A stretch of DNA of 64,000 nucleotides from an uncultured Ectothiorhodospiraceae bacterium (lineage in GTDB: Bacteria; Pseudomonadota; Gammaproteobacteria; Nitrococcales; Nitrococcaceae), in contig CAJXKP010000005.1 in assembly GCA_913055565.1 (NCBI GenBank), positions 42,357-106,356 of the forward strand, written 5' to 3'. The first letter of the stretch is position 1. The number at the start of each line of letters is the position of its first letter. Of this stretch, positions 39,313-48,321 are shown piece after piece. A program made the position numbers and the translations under genes. The notes under the pieces are model-generated. The model made no database searches. It was not told where the DNA came from and worked only from the letters and a program-made list of their open reading frames with translations.

Positions 39313-40681
39313 TAACGGCCTGTTGGTTGGCAATGCCGGGCTCGAGTTCCGAGTCGAGATCGATGAGCTCCCCGCGCAGGGAATTGGTTAAGGCCTCGGT
39401 GATGCGCACGCGCACGAAGCGCCCGATCAACCGCGGGTGGGCGGGGAAGTTCACCACGCGATTGTCCTCGGTCCGGCCCGCCATCTCATTGGCGTCGCGC
39501 TTGGAGCGCCCCTGGATGAGCACGGTTTGCTCCGTACCCACCAGGGCCTCGCTAGCCCGGCGCGCGTTATCGTTGAGCTTGGCCTGGAGCCGATGGAGGC
39601 GGTCCTTTTTCTCCTCGGCCGGCGTGGCGTCCGGGAGCTGTGCGGCCGGCGTGCCGGGCCGGCTGGAGAAGATGAAGCTAAAGGATTGATCGAACTCGAT
39701 CTGGTCGATGAGATCCATGGTGTCCTCGAAGTCCTGCTTCATCTCACCCGGAAAGCCGATGATGAAATCCGACGTAATGACGATATCCGGGCGCGCCTCA
39801 CGCAACCGCTGGCAAAGATCGAGGAAGTACTCGCGCGTGTGGTTGCGCTTCATCAGGCTGAGGACGTTGTTGGAGCCGCTCTGCACCGGCAGATGGAGGT
39901 GTCTGACCAACTCGGGCACCTCGGCATAGGCGTCCACCAGGGCATCGTTGAAGTCCAGCGGGTGCGAGGTGGTGAACCGAATCCGGTCGATACCGTCGAT
40001 GGCGGCGATGTAGTGGATTAGCAGCGCCAGGTCGGCCGTCTCGCCATCCGCGGTGGGCCCGTCATACCCGTTGACGTTCTGCCCCAGCAGCGTGACCTCG
40101 CGCACGCCTTGCTCGGCGAGCGCAGCGCACTCCGCCAGGACATCCTCGAACGGGCGGCTGATCTCCTCGCCCCGAGTATAGGGCACCACGCAGAAGCTGC
40201 AGTACTTACTGCAGCCCTCCATGATCGAGACGAATGCGGTCGGCCCCTCGGCGCGCGGCTCGGGGAGGCGGTCGAACTTCTCGATCTCGGGGAAGCTGAC
40301 ATCAACGACCTGCCCGTTGCCAGCACGCGCTCGGTCCACCATCTCCGGCAGCCGATGCAGCGTCTGCGGCCCGAACACCATATCCACGTAGGGCGCGCGC
40401 TCGGCGATGGTCTCGCCCTCCTGGCTCGCCACGCAGCCCCCAACGCCGATGATGACACCGGGGTTGTGCTCCTTGAGCTCCCGCCACTTGCCCAGCTGCG
40501 AGAACACCTTCTCTTGGGCCTTCTCGCGCACGGAACAGGTATTGAGCAGCACCACATCCGCCGCCTCGGGCTCGCGCACCCGCTCGAAGCCCCGTTCGGC
40601 CCCCAATATCTCCGCCATCTTGGCGGAGTCGTACTCGTTCATCTGGCAGCCGTGGGTATGGACGTAGAGCTTGCCGGTCAT
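39302..40681 (-). CDS. miaB: tRNA-2-methylthio-N6-dimethylallyladenosine synthase
   Basis: Radical-SAM methylthiotransferase acting on i6A37 of tRNA, the step after MiaA, whose gene is also in this window. The ATG at 40681 gives 459 residues; a GTG at 40702 is less likely. The UPF0004 cluster cysteines are Cys12, Cys49 and Cys83. The radical-SAM motif CSKYCSFC has Cys157, Cys161 and Cys164. A TRAM domain ends the protein. Confidence 0.97.
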   Translation of the reverse strand: MTGKLYVHTHGCQMNEYDSAKMAEILGAERGFERVREPEAADVVLLNTCSVREKAQEKVFSQLGKWRELKEHNPGVIIGVGGCVASQEGETIAERAPYVDMVFGPQTLHRLPEMVDRARAGNGQVVDVSFPEIEKFDRLPEPRAEGPTAFVSIMEGCSKYCSFCVVPYTRGEEISRPFEDVLAECAALAEQGVREVTLLGQNVNGYDGPTADGETADLALLIHYIAAIDGIDRIRFTTSHPLDFNDALVDAYAEVPELVRHLHLPVQSGSNNVLSLMKRNHTREYFLDLCQRLREARPDIVITSDFIIGFPGEMKQDFEDTMDLIDQIEFDQSFSFIFSSRPGTPAAQLPDATPAEEKKDRLHRLQAKLNDNARRASEALVGTEQTVLIQGRSKRDANEMAGRTEDNRVVNFPAHPRLIGRFVRVRITEALTNSLRGELIDLDSELEPGIANQQAVNEQ

Positions 40682-40750
40682 AACCCCTCGTTGGCTCAAC
40701 ACCTAATTGCGGGAAGCATACTACCGTGCCCCGGGAGCGACAACGCAGTC

Positions 40751-42091
40751 TCAGCCGGCCGGCGCGGCGGGCGGGCGGCCGATACTGTAGTAGTACAGGC
40801 CCTCGCGCGCGACGGCCGCCGGATCGTAGAGGTTTCGGCCGTCGAACAGCACCGGCTGGCTGAGCGTCCGCCGGATACGCTCGAAATCCGGGCTGCGAAA
40901 GGCATTCCACTCGGTCAGCACCACCAGCGCGTCAGCGCCCTCCAGCGCGACCTCAGGACTGGAGCAGAGGGCCAATTGCGGACCTTCCCCATAGATATGG
41001 CGGGCTTCATCCATAGCCTTGGGATCGTAGGCGCGCACCGCGGCCCCGGCCGCCCAAAGGCTCTCCATCAGGCGTCGGCTGGAGGCCTCGCGCATATCGT
41101 CGGTATTGGCCTTAAACGCCAACCCCCAAAGCGCAATGGTGCGTCCGCTGAGATTACCGCCGAAGTGCTCATGAATACGGTGAAAGAGGTAGTGCTTCTG
41201 GCGATCGTTGACGTCCTCGACCGCCTGCAGCAATTCGGGGGTGTAATCGGTGTCGTAGGCCGTTCGGGCGAGCGCTTTAACGTCTTTCGGGAAACACGAG
41301 CCGCCGTAGCCAGCCCCCGGGTAGATGAAGTGATAGCCGATACGTGGATCCGAGCCCATGCCGATGCGCACGCTCTCGACATCGGCACCGACGCGGTCGG
41401 CGATGTTGGCGAGCTCGTTCATGAAGCTGATCTTGGCGGCGAGCATGGCATTGGAGGCGTACTTGGTGAGCTCGGCGGAGCGAACATCCATGGCGATCAA
41501 CCGATCATGATTGCGGTTGAACGGTGCGTAGAGTTGGCGCAAGAACGCCTCGGCGTCGGCGTCGTTGGTGCCGATAATGACGCGATCCGGTTTCATGAAA
41601 TCCGCGATCGCCGCGCCCTCTTTGAGGAATTCCGGATTGGAGACCACATCGTAGTCAACCGTGGCCCCGCGCTCGGCGAGGCGCGCGGCCACCGCCTCGC
41701 GCACACGGTCCGCGGTGCCCACGGGCACCGTCGATTTATCAACGATGATCTTATACTCGCTGATGTGCTGGGCGATGGTATCGGCCACGGAGAGGACGTA
41801 GCGCAGATCGGCCGAGCCATCCTCGTCCGATGGCGTGCCCACGGCGATGAACTGGAAACGCCCATGCGCTACGCCATCGGCGGCGTCGCTGGTAAAGCGC
41901 AAGCGGCAGGCCGCACGATTGCGCGCCACCATGGGCTCCAGGTCGGGCTCGTAGATGGGCACCTCGCCGGCATTGAGCCGATCAACACGGTCGGTGTCGA
42001 TGTCTACGCCGACCACATGATTACCCATCTCGGCAAAACAGGCCGCCGTTACCAGGCCCACATACCCCGTCCCAAAGATCGTCACACGCAT
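40751..42091 (-). CDS. ugd: UDP-glucose 6-dehydrogenase
   Basis: Oxidises UDP-glucose to UDP-glucuronate with NAD, supplying uronic acids for surface polysaccharide. It has 446 residues. The Rossmann start is [16 protein letters not shown], and the catalytic cysteine is Cys266 in GGSCFPKDV. It lies 70 bases downstream of the miaB start side and leads into a sugar-nucleotide region. Its product is the substrate of the epimerase at 43914-44918. Confidence 0.95.
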   Translation of the reverse strand: MRVTIFGTGYVGLVTAACFAEMGNHVVGVDIDTDRVDRLNAGEVPIYEPDLEPMVARNRAACRLRFTSDAADGVAHGRFQFIAVGTPSDEDGSADLRYVLSVADTIAQHISEYKIIVDKSTVPVGTADRVREAVAARLAERGATVDYDVVSNPEFLKEGAAIADFMKPDRVIIGTNDADAEAFLRQLYAPFNRNHDRLIAMDVRSAELTKYASNAMLAAKISFMNELANIADRVGADVESVRIGMGSDPRIGYHFIYPGAGYGGSCFPKDVKALARTAYDTDYTPELLQAVEDVNDRQKHYLFHRIHEHFGGNLSGRTIALWGLAFKANTDDMREASSRRLMESLWAAGAAVRAYDPKAMDEARHIYGEGPQLALCSSPEVALEGADALVVLTEWNAFRSPDFERIRRTLSQPVLFDGRNLYDPAAVAREGLYYYSIGRPPAAPAG

Positions 42092-42241
42092 CGCGCTTGC
42101 CCCGAACCGTTGTTGTTCTTACTGCCCCCGCTCGATTGACGGGACCAGACAGCGGCGCAGCATGCCACACCCGAGGCCCTCATCCGAGCCCATGCGGCCC
42201 CGTGCGCCGATGGCGATCGCGACCCGGCCGGGGCCGAGACG
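42092..42241. other. Intergenic region ugd/gluQ
   Basis: 150 bases between gluQ and ugd, both on the minus strand. No convincing promoter hexamers, tRNA or terminator with a U-tract was seen. Confidence 0.35.
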
Positions 42242-43168
42242 TCAATCCGCCACGCTGCGCAGCTCAACGGGCGCTGGCACCGTGGCCGCCGCCGGTAAGC
42301 GCTCCGGCTGCCACTGATCGACGGCCCACGCCAGCACCTGGGCGGGCACCTCCCGGCGCAACCAAGTCGGCGGGTGCTGTCCCAGAAACGTCAGTGCGTC
42401 GTGGAGCGCGGGCGCCGGATCCGAGCGGTCTAGTGCTACCGCCTTGGTCTGCTTGCTCAGTTTCCGCCCCTGATCGTTAATAGCGACCGGTAGGTGCATA
42501 TAGCGCGGCGTGGCGGCCCCAAGCGCCTGCTGGAGTGCGATCTGCGGCGCCGTGCAGGGTAGCAGATCGCCGCCGCGAACCACGTCCGTGACGCCGAGCT
42601 CGGCATCGTCCACGACCATCGCGAGGTGATAGGCGAACAACCCGTCGCCGCGGCGGATGATGAAGTCGCCGACCTCATCGGGGAGGTGGATGAGCTGCTG
42701 GCCACGCGCTCGATCCCTAAAGCGAATAGTCCCCGAATGGGCTCGCAGCCGCCAGGAACGCGCCTCCCGACCGGGGGGCAGGCCCTCACGGCAGGTGCCG
42801 GGGTAGATGAAGCCAAGGGGCCCCGCCTGGCCGCTGGCCTGGACCTCGCGGCGAGTACAGCCGCAGGGGAAGGCTCGATCCGCCGCGCGCAGCGCCTCAA
42901 GGGCCTGCTCGTAGCTGGGATCACGCTGGCTCTGATAGGCGATCTCGCCGTCCCAGTCGAGACCGAAGGCCTCTAGGGTACGCAGGATGTCGTCGCACGC
43001 CCCGCGAGCCACCCGCCCACGGTCGACATCGTCGATACGCACCGCCCACTGGCCGCCCTGGGCGCGGGCGTCGAGCCAGGAGCCGACGGCGGCCACGAGC
43101 GAGCCGAAATGCAGGGGGCCAGTCGGGCTAGGCGCAAAGCGGCCAAGATAGGCGGTATATTGCGGCAT
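42242..43168 (-). CDS. gluQ: Glutamyl-Q tRNA(Asp) synthetase
   Basis: GluRS paralog lacking the anticodon-binding domain; it attaches glutamate to queuosine of tRNA-Asp. The ATG at 43168 gives 308 residues, typical for the truncated paralog. The HIGH-like motif is PSPTGPLHFGS (13-23), the zinc site includes CGCTRREV, and the KMSKS-like motif is KLSKQTK. It is often next to dksA in E. coli; here it sits among sugar-nucleotide genes. Confidence 0.93.
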   Translation of the reverse strand: MPQYTAYLGRFAPSPTGPLHFGSLVAAVGSWLDARAQGGQWAVRIDDVDRGRVARGACDDILRTLEAFGLDWDGEIAYQSQRDPSYEQALEALRAADRAFPCGCTRREVQASGQAGPLGFIYPGTCREGLPPGREARSWRLRAHSGTIRFRDRARGQQLIHLPDEVGDFIIRRGDGLFAYHLAMVVDDAELGVTDVVRGGDLLPCTAPQIALQQALGAATPRYMHLPVAINDQGRKLSKQTKAVALDRSDPAPALHDALTFLGQHPPTWLRREVPAQVLAWAVDQWQPERLPAAATVPAPVELRSVAD

Positions 43169-43270
43169 TAACGGGTCATCCTCCGCCGAGCTGGTCACGA
43201 TCGGGCATTCATCGGGCCCATCCCGAAGGGCCTGGCCCCCATCCCGGGCCGTCAAGCCACGGGCGTCTCC

Positions 43271-43774
43271 CTAGGCCCGGTCCACAGACTCACCGGGCAC
43301 CGTCACATGCTGTGTACCCTGCATGAAGCTCATCAACAACACGACCCGATCCTCACCGCGCTGGGCGCAGAACACGCCCTCCAGCCCGGCCAGGGGCCCA
43401 TCCGTGAGCCGAAGGCGCTCACCCGGGCGGTAGCCGCTCTTCTGTTCCCCCAGCGGGATGACACCTCGCTCGTCCGCCCGGCCGCGCAACCCCTCGATCA
43501 CATCGGCCGGCACCACCGGCACGCACTCGCCCCAGCGAACCAGGCCCGCGACACCGCGAGTGGAGCGAATCGGCGCCCAATTCTCAGCGACGTCATCCAG
43601 CCGCAGGAAGAGATAACGCGGAAACAGGGACTCCACGACCTCACGGCGGCGGCCGCCGGGTCGGCGAATCACCGCACACAGCGGCCGGAAGACCTCGAAG
43701 CCCTGATTGCCGAGGTGCGCCTCGGCGCGGTGGTCCTCGCGCGGCTTGCATTGAACAGCATGCCAACGTTTCAT
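43271..43774 (-). CDS. rfaH: RfaH-like transcription antitermination factor
   Basis: Specialised NusG paralog that in relatives travels with RNA polymerase on long surface-polysaccharide operons carrying an ops site. The ATG at 43774 gives 167 residues. The NGN domain is at about 1-95 (MKRWHAVQCKPREDHRAEAHL, in part; SLFPRYLFLRL), followed by a KOW domain with GERLRLTDGPLAGLEGVF. Its place beside nucleotide-sugar genes fits RfaH. No ops element was found in front of the minus-strand sugar genes, so the target operon is probably elsewhere. Confidence 0.85.
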   Translation of the reverse strand: MKRWHAVQCKPREDHRAEAHLGNQGFEVFRPLCAVIRRPGGRRREVVESLFPRYLFLRLDDVAENWAPIRSTRGVAGLVRWGECVPVVPADVIEGLRGRADERGVIPLGEQKSGYRPGERLRLTDGPLAGLEGVFCAQRGEDRVVLLMSFMQGTQHVTVPGESVDRA

Positions 43775-43913
43775 TATCGCCCCCAATCGATCGGGCAGCG
43801 CTCAACACCCTCACCGCCCAGGTCTCGATTCGCTACATCCCGCAGCACGGCAGTTTAACCAACCGCGATTCACCCGACGAGAGCAACGCGGGTAGCGACA
43901 GCGGTGCCGGGCC

Positions 43914-44918
43914 TCAGACCTGGTAGTAATCGCGATACCAGGCCACGAATCGCCGCACACCCTCCTCCACGGGCGTTGCGGGACGATAGCCGACATGCGC
44001 GGCGAGTTCCGAGGCATCGGCGTACGTATCGGGCACATCCCCGGGCTGCATGGGGAGCAGGTTGCGGTCGGCGCGGCGACCGAGGCATTCCTCGAGGACA
44101 TCGATGTAGCGCGTCAGCTCGATGGGCTGATTATTACCGATATTGTAGATGCGGTACGGCGCGTCACTCGTGGCGGGATCGGGGTCACGGCTATCCCAAT
44201 CGGGATTCGGCTGCGCCACCTGATCACAGGCGCGAATAACGCCCTCAACGATGTCGTCGACATAGGTGAAATCGCGCTTGTGATGCCCGTAGTTGAAGAC
44301 ATCGATCGGGCGATCCTCAAGGATAGCCTGGGTGAACTTGAACAAGGCCATATCGGGGCGGCCCCACGGGCCATAGACGGTGAAGAAACGCAGCCCCGTC
44401 GTCGGCAAACCAAAGAGATGGCTGTAGCTATGCGCCATGAGCTCGTTGGCCTTCTTGGTCGCCGGATAGATCGCCAGCGGGTGGTCCACGCCCTCGTGCT
44501 CCGAGAACGGCATCTTGGTATGCGAGCCGTAGACCGAGCTCGTGGAGGCGTAGACCAGATGCTCAACCTCATGGTCGCGGCAGCCCTCCAGGATATTGAG
44601 GAAGCCGGTGACATTGGCATCGACGTAGGCGTGGGGATCCTCTAGCGAGTAGCGCACGCCGGCCTGGGCGGCGAGATGGATCACACGGTCGAAGCCCTCC
44701 CGAAAAACAGCGGGCATGGAGCGGCGATCACTGATATCGGTCTTCATGAACCGGAACTGGGGGTACGCCTGAAGACGACTCAGACGCGCGCGCTTGAGCG
44801 TGACATCGTAGTAGTTATTGAGATTGTCTAGACCCACCACCTCATCACCGCGCTCCAGCAGCTGGAGTGCGGTGTGATAACCGATGAATCCGGCCGCGCC
44901 GGTAACCAGTATTCTCAT
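43914..44918 (-). CDS. UDP-glucuronate 4-epimerase (NAD-dependent epimerase)
   Basis: Short-chain dehydrogenase/epimerase, 334 residues. The NAD motif GAAGFIG is at 7-13, the catalytic pair is Tyr151 and Lys155 (YPATKK), and the Ser region is ASTSSVYG. The long insert [15 protein letters not shown] and [19 protein letters not shown] (in part) are typical of UDP-glucuronate epimerases of the CapI/LspL group, which make UDP-galacturonate. With ugd this gives a two-step route from UDP-glucose. A UDP-GlcNAc-type epimerase is less likely. Confidence 0.88.
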   Translation of the reverse strand: MRILVTGAAGFIGYHTALQLLERGDEVVGLDNLNNYYDVTLKRARLSRLQAYPQFRFMKTDISDRRSMPAVFREGFDRVIHLAAQAGVRYSLEDPHAYVDANVTGFLNILEGCRDHEVEHLVYASTSSVYGSHTKMPFSEHEGVDHPLAIYPATKKANELMAHSYSHLFGLPTTGLRFFTVYGPWGRPDMALFKFTQAILEDRPIDVFNYGHHKRDFTYVDDIVEGVIRACDQVAQPNPDWDSRDPDPATSDAPYRIYNIGNNQPIELTRYIDVLEECLGRRADRNLLPMQPGDVPDTYADASELAAHVGYRPATPVEEGVRRFVAWYRDYYQV

Positions 44919-45000
44919 TCGAGTCGCCTGTTGATTGATCGCTGACGCCCCGGCCGCGCCCTGGCGCTAATCACCAGAACACCAGGACGAATCCCGGCCG

Positions 45001-45048
45001 CGTAACGCCGGCCACTCACGGCGGCGCCGACCGACGCCAGCCGTTACG
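45001..45048. terminator. Inverted repeat after the sugar dehydrogenase gene
   Basis: CGTAACG at 45001-45007 pairs with CGTTACG at 45042-45048, extendable with mismatches to about 12 bases. It lies immediately downstream of the dehydrogenase stop codon (minus strand). It lacks a T-run, so it is at best a weak intrinsic terminator or mRNA-stabilising hairpin. Confidence 0.3.
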
Positions 45049-45050
45049 TG

Positions 45051-46334
45051 TTAGAGACGCCCCTCCACCGCCTCAGGCGGCAGGAGGTACTTCATGTCAT
45101 AGACAACGCCGCCCGTATTGAGCAACGCCCGAATGCCATCGATCCCCATGGCCCGGAACTGCTCATGGGCCACGGCGATGATAACCGCATCATACTGCCC
45201 CTCGGGCAGATCGTTGGCCATGCTAATGCCGTACTCGGCATAGGCCTCGTCGGTATCCACGTTGGGGTCGTGGACATCCACGCGCGCGCTGTAGTCGCCG
45301 AGCTCACGGACGATATCCACAACGCGCGTATTGCGCAGATCCGGGCAGTTCTCCTTAAAGGCCAGACCCAGAACCAGGATGCGCGCGCCCACGATCTGGA
45401 GCTGGCGCTTGAGCATGAGCTTAACGACCTCGGAGGCGGCGTACGGGCCCATGGCGTCGTTAATGCGTCGCCCAGCCAGGATCATCTCCGGGTGATGCCC
45501 GAGGGACTGGGCCTTGTAGGTCAGGTAATAGGGATCGACGCCAATGCAGTGGCCGCCTACCAGACCGGGGCGAAACGGCAGGAAATTCCACTTGGTCCCT
45601 GCCGCCTTGAGGATCTCCTCGGTATCCAGACCGAAGCGCTCGAACAGCATCGCGAGCTCGTTGACCAGCGCGATATTCACATCGCGCTGGGTATTCTCGA
45701 TCACCTTGGCGGCCTCGGCGACGCGAATGCTGCTGACCCTATAGGTCCCCGCGGTGATGACCTGCGCATAGAGGGCGTCCACGAAAGCGCCCACCTCGGG
45801 CGACGAACCGGCGGTTACCTTGCAGATATCCGTAACGCGGTGTTGCTTATCGCCCGGATTAATCCGCTCGGGACTGTAACCGGCATGGAAATCGCGCTTA
45901 TAGACCAGCCCCGATCCGCGCTCGATGATCGGGATGCACTCCTCCTCGGTAGCCCCGGGATACACCGTGGACTCGAAGATCACGACGTCGCCGGTGCCGA
46001 CGACCCGGCCCAGGCTCTCGCTCGCACCGCGTAGCGGCCGCAAGTCGGGGATCTTGTACGCATCGATGGGGGTCGGCACGGTAACGATGTAGACATTGCA
46101 ATCGGCAATTGCAGCCGGATCATCGGTCACCTCGAGGCTCGTTGCCGCGGCCAAGGCCTCGGGCGTTAGCTCCCGTGTCGCATCATGGCCGCGCCGCAGC
46201 TGCGCCACACGCTGCGACTGGATGTCATACCCCACCGTCGGCAGGCGCTCACCAAAGGCCGCCGCCAGGGGCAGCCCCACATAACCGAGGCCAACCACCG
46301 CTACACGGACATTCTTGAGATCAGGGACGCTCAC
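45051..46334 (-). CDS. UDP-N-acetylhexosamine 6-dehydrogenase (TviB/WbpO-like)
   Basis: Nucleotide-sugar dehydrogenase of the UDP-GlcNAc/GalNAc branch, 427 residues. The NAD motif is [11 protein letters not shown] (14-24), and the catalytic cysteine is Cys263 in [12 protein letters not shown]. The last motif, together with [13 protein letters not shown], separates it from the UDP-glucose enzyme encoded by ugd nearby. The start is GTG at 46334, with a strong Shine-Dalgarno AAAAGGAG (minus strand, 46340-46347). It suggests that an N-acetylhexosaminuronate is built into a surface polysaccharide made elsewhere in the genome. Confidence 0.9.
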   Translation of the reverse strand: MSVPDLKNVRVAVVGLGYVGLPLAAAFGERLPTVGYDIQSQRVAQLRRGHDATRELTPEALAAATSLEVTDDPAAIADCNVYIVTVPTPIDAYKIPDLRPLRGASESLGRVVGTGDVVIFESTVYPGATEEECIPIIERGSGLVYKRDFHAGYSPERINPGDKQHRVTDICKVTAGSSPEVGAFVDALYAQVITAGTYRVSSIRVAEAAKVIENTQRDVNIALVNELAMLFERFGLDTEEILKAAGTKWNFLPFRPGLVGGHCIGVDPYYLTYKAQSLGHHPEMILAGRRINDAMGPYAASEVVKLMLKRQLQIVGARILVLGLAFKENCPDLRNTRVVDIVRELGDYSARVDVHDPNVDTDEAYAEYGISMANDLPEGQYDAVIIAVAHEQFRAMGIDGIRALLNTGGVVYDMKYLLPPEAVEGRL

Positions 46335-46762
46335 TTACACTCCTTTTGCGCTGGCGCACAGCGATGAGCCGATCAAAGGCATTGCGGGTTTAACTCGAAA
46401 CAGCAACGCGCACCGCTAACACGCTCCGTGAGCAACTAAGGCTCTCAAGAACGCCAACAGTCCGCAATGAAACCCTCACCGTTGCCCTAGCGGCGCGGAC
46501 ACCAATGACGTTCAACTGCTATCGTCATGGCCGTCTTGGTAACGCTGAGTGATTCTCGCGGGCCTCTGCGCGCCGCGGCCGCTGCGGGCGCGATCAACGT
46601 CTCAGAGCTTAACTGGACTGCCAATACAGCGTGGCGCACCGCGTCTTGTCTGCGCGCGCCCAGCGGCCGGAGGCTCGTGCGTACTGTTCAGCCTAACCCT
46701 AGTGGCCATAGCAACCACAAGCGCTAGCTGACGGCCCATCAGCCGACTCGAGACCGAAGCCG
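46335..46762. other. 428-bp divergent intergenic region with a repeat element
   Basis: It separates the minus-strand sugar dehydrogenase from the plus-strand phosphoesterase. 46538-46698 is a MITE-like element (own entry). In 46348-46537 I see no gene, no ops-like site and no clear promoter boxes. Short open frames here cross the repeat and are not protein-like. Confidence 0.5.
46538..46698. mobile_element. MITE-like element, about 161 bp, related to the copy at 37711
   Basis: The left end (from 46538, GGTAACGCTGAGTGATTCTC) matches the reverse complement of the right end of the 37711-37807 element at about 26 of 31 positions. The last 55 bases (about 46644-46692, with CAGCGGCCGGAGGCTCG and GTTCAGC) match the reverse complement of its left part closely. 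It is thus an inverted, longer and more decayed copy with about 60 extra internal bases. CTAG follows the right end, a YTAR-type site; the left flank TCTT has diverged. It encodes nothing. Confidence 0.65.
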
Positions 46763-47584
46763 ATGAAGCTCTACGCCGTCGCCGACCTCCATCTGGGCGC
46801 CGCCGCCAATCGCGAGGCCCTGGACGGTGTCATACCTCGCCCCGACGACTGGCTCCTAATCGCTGGCGATATCGGCGAGAAACGCGAGCACCTGGAGCTG
46901 GCGTTCGAGACCTTAACGCCCCGCTTCAGACAACTCGTCTGGGTACCCGGTAACCACGAGCTATGGACCCTGCCTCAATCCGGCGCCCTCGCGCGCGGCC
47001 ACGCCAAGTACGAGGAATGCGTATCGATCTGCCAGCGCTACGGCGTCGTAACGCCGGAAGACCCCTACCCGGTCGTGGACGTCGACGGTCGTCGTGTACG
47101 CATCGCACCGCTAGCGCTGTTCTATGACTACAGCTTCCGCCCCGCCGACGTGGCGTTTGCCGACGCCGTCGCGTGGGCCAGGGAATCGGGTATTCGCTGT
47201 GCCGACGAGGATCGCATCCACACCGACCCCTACCCCGATATGGCGTATTGGTGCCAGGCGCGTTGCGAGGCTACCGAGGCCCGGCTGCACCAGGCATGCG
47301 CGGACGGCCTGCCGACGGTGTTGCTCAACCACTACCCCTTGCGCGACGAGCTGGCGCGACTGCCCCGAGTGCCACGCTTCGCCATCTGGTGCGGAACCCG
47401 CTTAACCGAGGACTGGCACCGCCGATTCAATGCCGTGGCCATGGTGTACGGCCACCTCCACATCCCGACGCGGCAGCTGATCGATGGCGTACCATGCCAT
47501 GAGGTCTCATTCGGCTACCCCAAGCAATGGCAGCGGTGGGCGAGCTCTATTAATGATGCCATTCGCCAGATCCGGGTGGGCTGA
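46763..47584 (+). CDS. Calcineurin-like metallophosphoesterase, PptH-like
   Basis: 273-residue metallophosphoesterase with all metal-binding blocks: Asp8 and His10 (VADLHLG), Asp36 (IAGDIGE), Asn64 and His65 (WVPGNHELW), His190 (LLNHYPL), and GHLH at 230-233. The stretches WVPGNHELW, VVTPEDPYPVVDVDG and LFYDYSFRP recall the actinobacterial family that includes mycobacterial PptH (Rv2795c), which removes phosphopantetheine from carrier proteins. That function is inferred from memory of the family and is unproven here. No phosphopantetheinyl transferase gene lies nearby. It is the only plus-strand gene between ybeL and uvrA. Confidence 0.8.
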   Translation: MKLYAVADLHLGAAANREALDGVIPRPDDWLLIAGDIGEKREHLELAFETLTPRFRQLVWVPGNHELWTLPQSGALARGHAKYEECVSICQRYGVVTPEDPYPVVDVDGRRVRIAPLALFYDYSFRPADVAFADAVAWARESGIRCADEDRIHTDPYPDMAYWCQARCEATEARLHQACADGLPTVLLNHYPLRDELARLPRVPRFAIWCGTRLTEDWHRRFNAVAMVYGHLHIPTRQLIDGVPCHEVSFGYPKQWQRWASSINDAIRQIRVG

Positions 47585-47670
47585 AACAGGCAACGCGTCC
47601 TTGGCCCATCCGGGCACATGCAATCGCCAGCGGGCCTTAAGCAGCCGACTGATTCGCGTTAATGACGGCC

Positions 47671-47715
47671 GGCTTGCCTCAAGCCTTGATACCACCGGAC
47701 CCGCCTAATAGCGGG
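47671..47715. terminator. Hairpins between convergent phosphoesterase and ssb genes
   Basis: Two small stems lie in this 171-bp convergent gap: GGCTTG-CCT-CAAGCC (47671-47685) and CCCGC-CTAATA-GCGGG (47700-47715). Neither has a T-run. They may end both converging transcripts, but the support is only the structure and position. Confidence 0.3.
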
Positions 47716-47755
47716 CCGTAGCTATCAACATGCAACACTGAACAGGCGGTTCACC

Positions 47756-48214
47756 TTAGAACGGGATATCGTCGTCGAAGTCCTCCGGCGGCGCCTGGGG
47801 GGCCGGCTCACTAGGCTGTTGGCTAGCCTGATTACTCGCGCCGGGCGCGGGCGCCGTACCACCACTGCCGCCCTCGCCACGGCCGTCGAGCATCTGCATG
47901 TCATTAGCCACGATCTCCGTGGTAAAGCGATCCTGACCGTCCTGGCCCTGCCACTTCCGGGTCTGGAGTTTGCCCTCGACATAGATCTTGGAACCCTTAC
48001 GCAGGTATTCGCCCATGATCTCGGCGAGGCGGTTAAAGCCCACAACCCGGTGCCATTCCGTGCGCTCCTGCTGCTCGCCGGTCTGCTTATCGCGCCAACT
48101 CTCCGTGGTAGCCACGCGGATGTTGGTGACCGCGTTGCCGGCGGGTGAGTAGCGAACCTCGGGGTCGGCCCCAAGGTTGCCGATGACCATAACCTTATTC
48201 AGTCCGCGTGCCAT
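47756..48214 (-). CDS. ssb: Single-stranded DNA-binding protein
   Basis: Tetrameric OB-fold protein coating single-stranded DNA. It has 152 residues: OB domain about 1-110 ([22 protein letters not shown], in part), a Gln/Ala/Pro-rich linker, and the acidic tip DFDDDIPF that recruits repair partners. In relatives ssb is followed by an MFS gene and uvrA; here a sulfate-activation gene sits between ssb and the MFS gene. Confidence 0.97.
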   Translation of the reverse strand: MARGLNKVMVIGNLGADPEVRYSPAGNAVTNIRVATTESWRDKQTGEQQERTEWHRVVGFNRLAEIMGEYLRKGSKIYVEGKLQTRKWQGQDGQDRFTTEIVANDMQMLDGRGEGGSGGTAPAPGASNQASQQPSEPAPQAPPEDFDDDIPF

Positions 48215-48321
48215 TACGCTGCCTCCGATTCGCCGCGCTCCTATCGGCTGATAACTTTACAGCCTACCCGCCGACGAAGGAAACGCCTCCCGAGCGCTGG
48301 CATCGAGGCCACCCGCCGGCG

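Noticed and set aside
40109..42139. 676-codon open frame on the plus strand opposite miaB and ugd
   Set aside because: It is an antisense shadow of two well-supported genes in GC-rich DNA; its translation has no domain-like pattern.
43425..43436. GGCGGTAG sequence resembling the start of an ops element
   Set aside because: It lies inside the rfaH coding region on the non-transcribed orientation and lacks the remaining ops consensus.
46527..46727. 66-codon open frame in the intergenic region
   Set aside because: It coincides with the MITE-like element, and its translation looks random.
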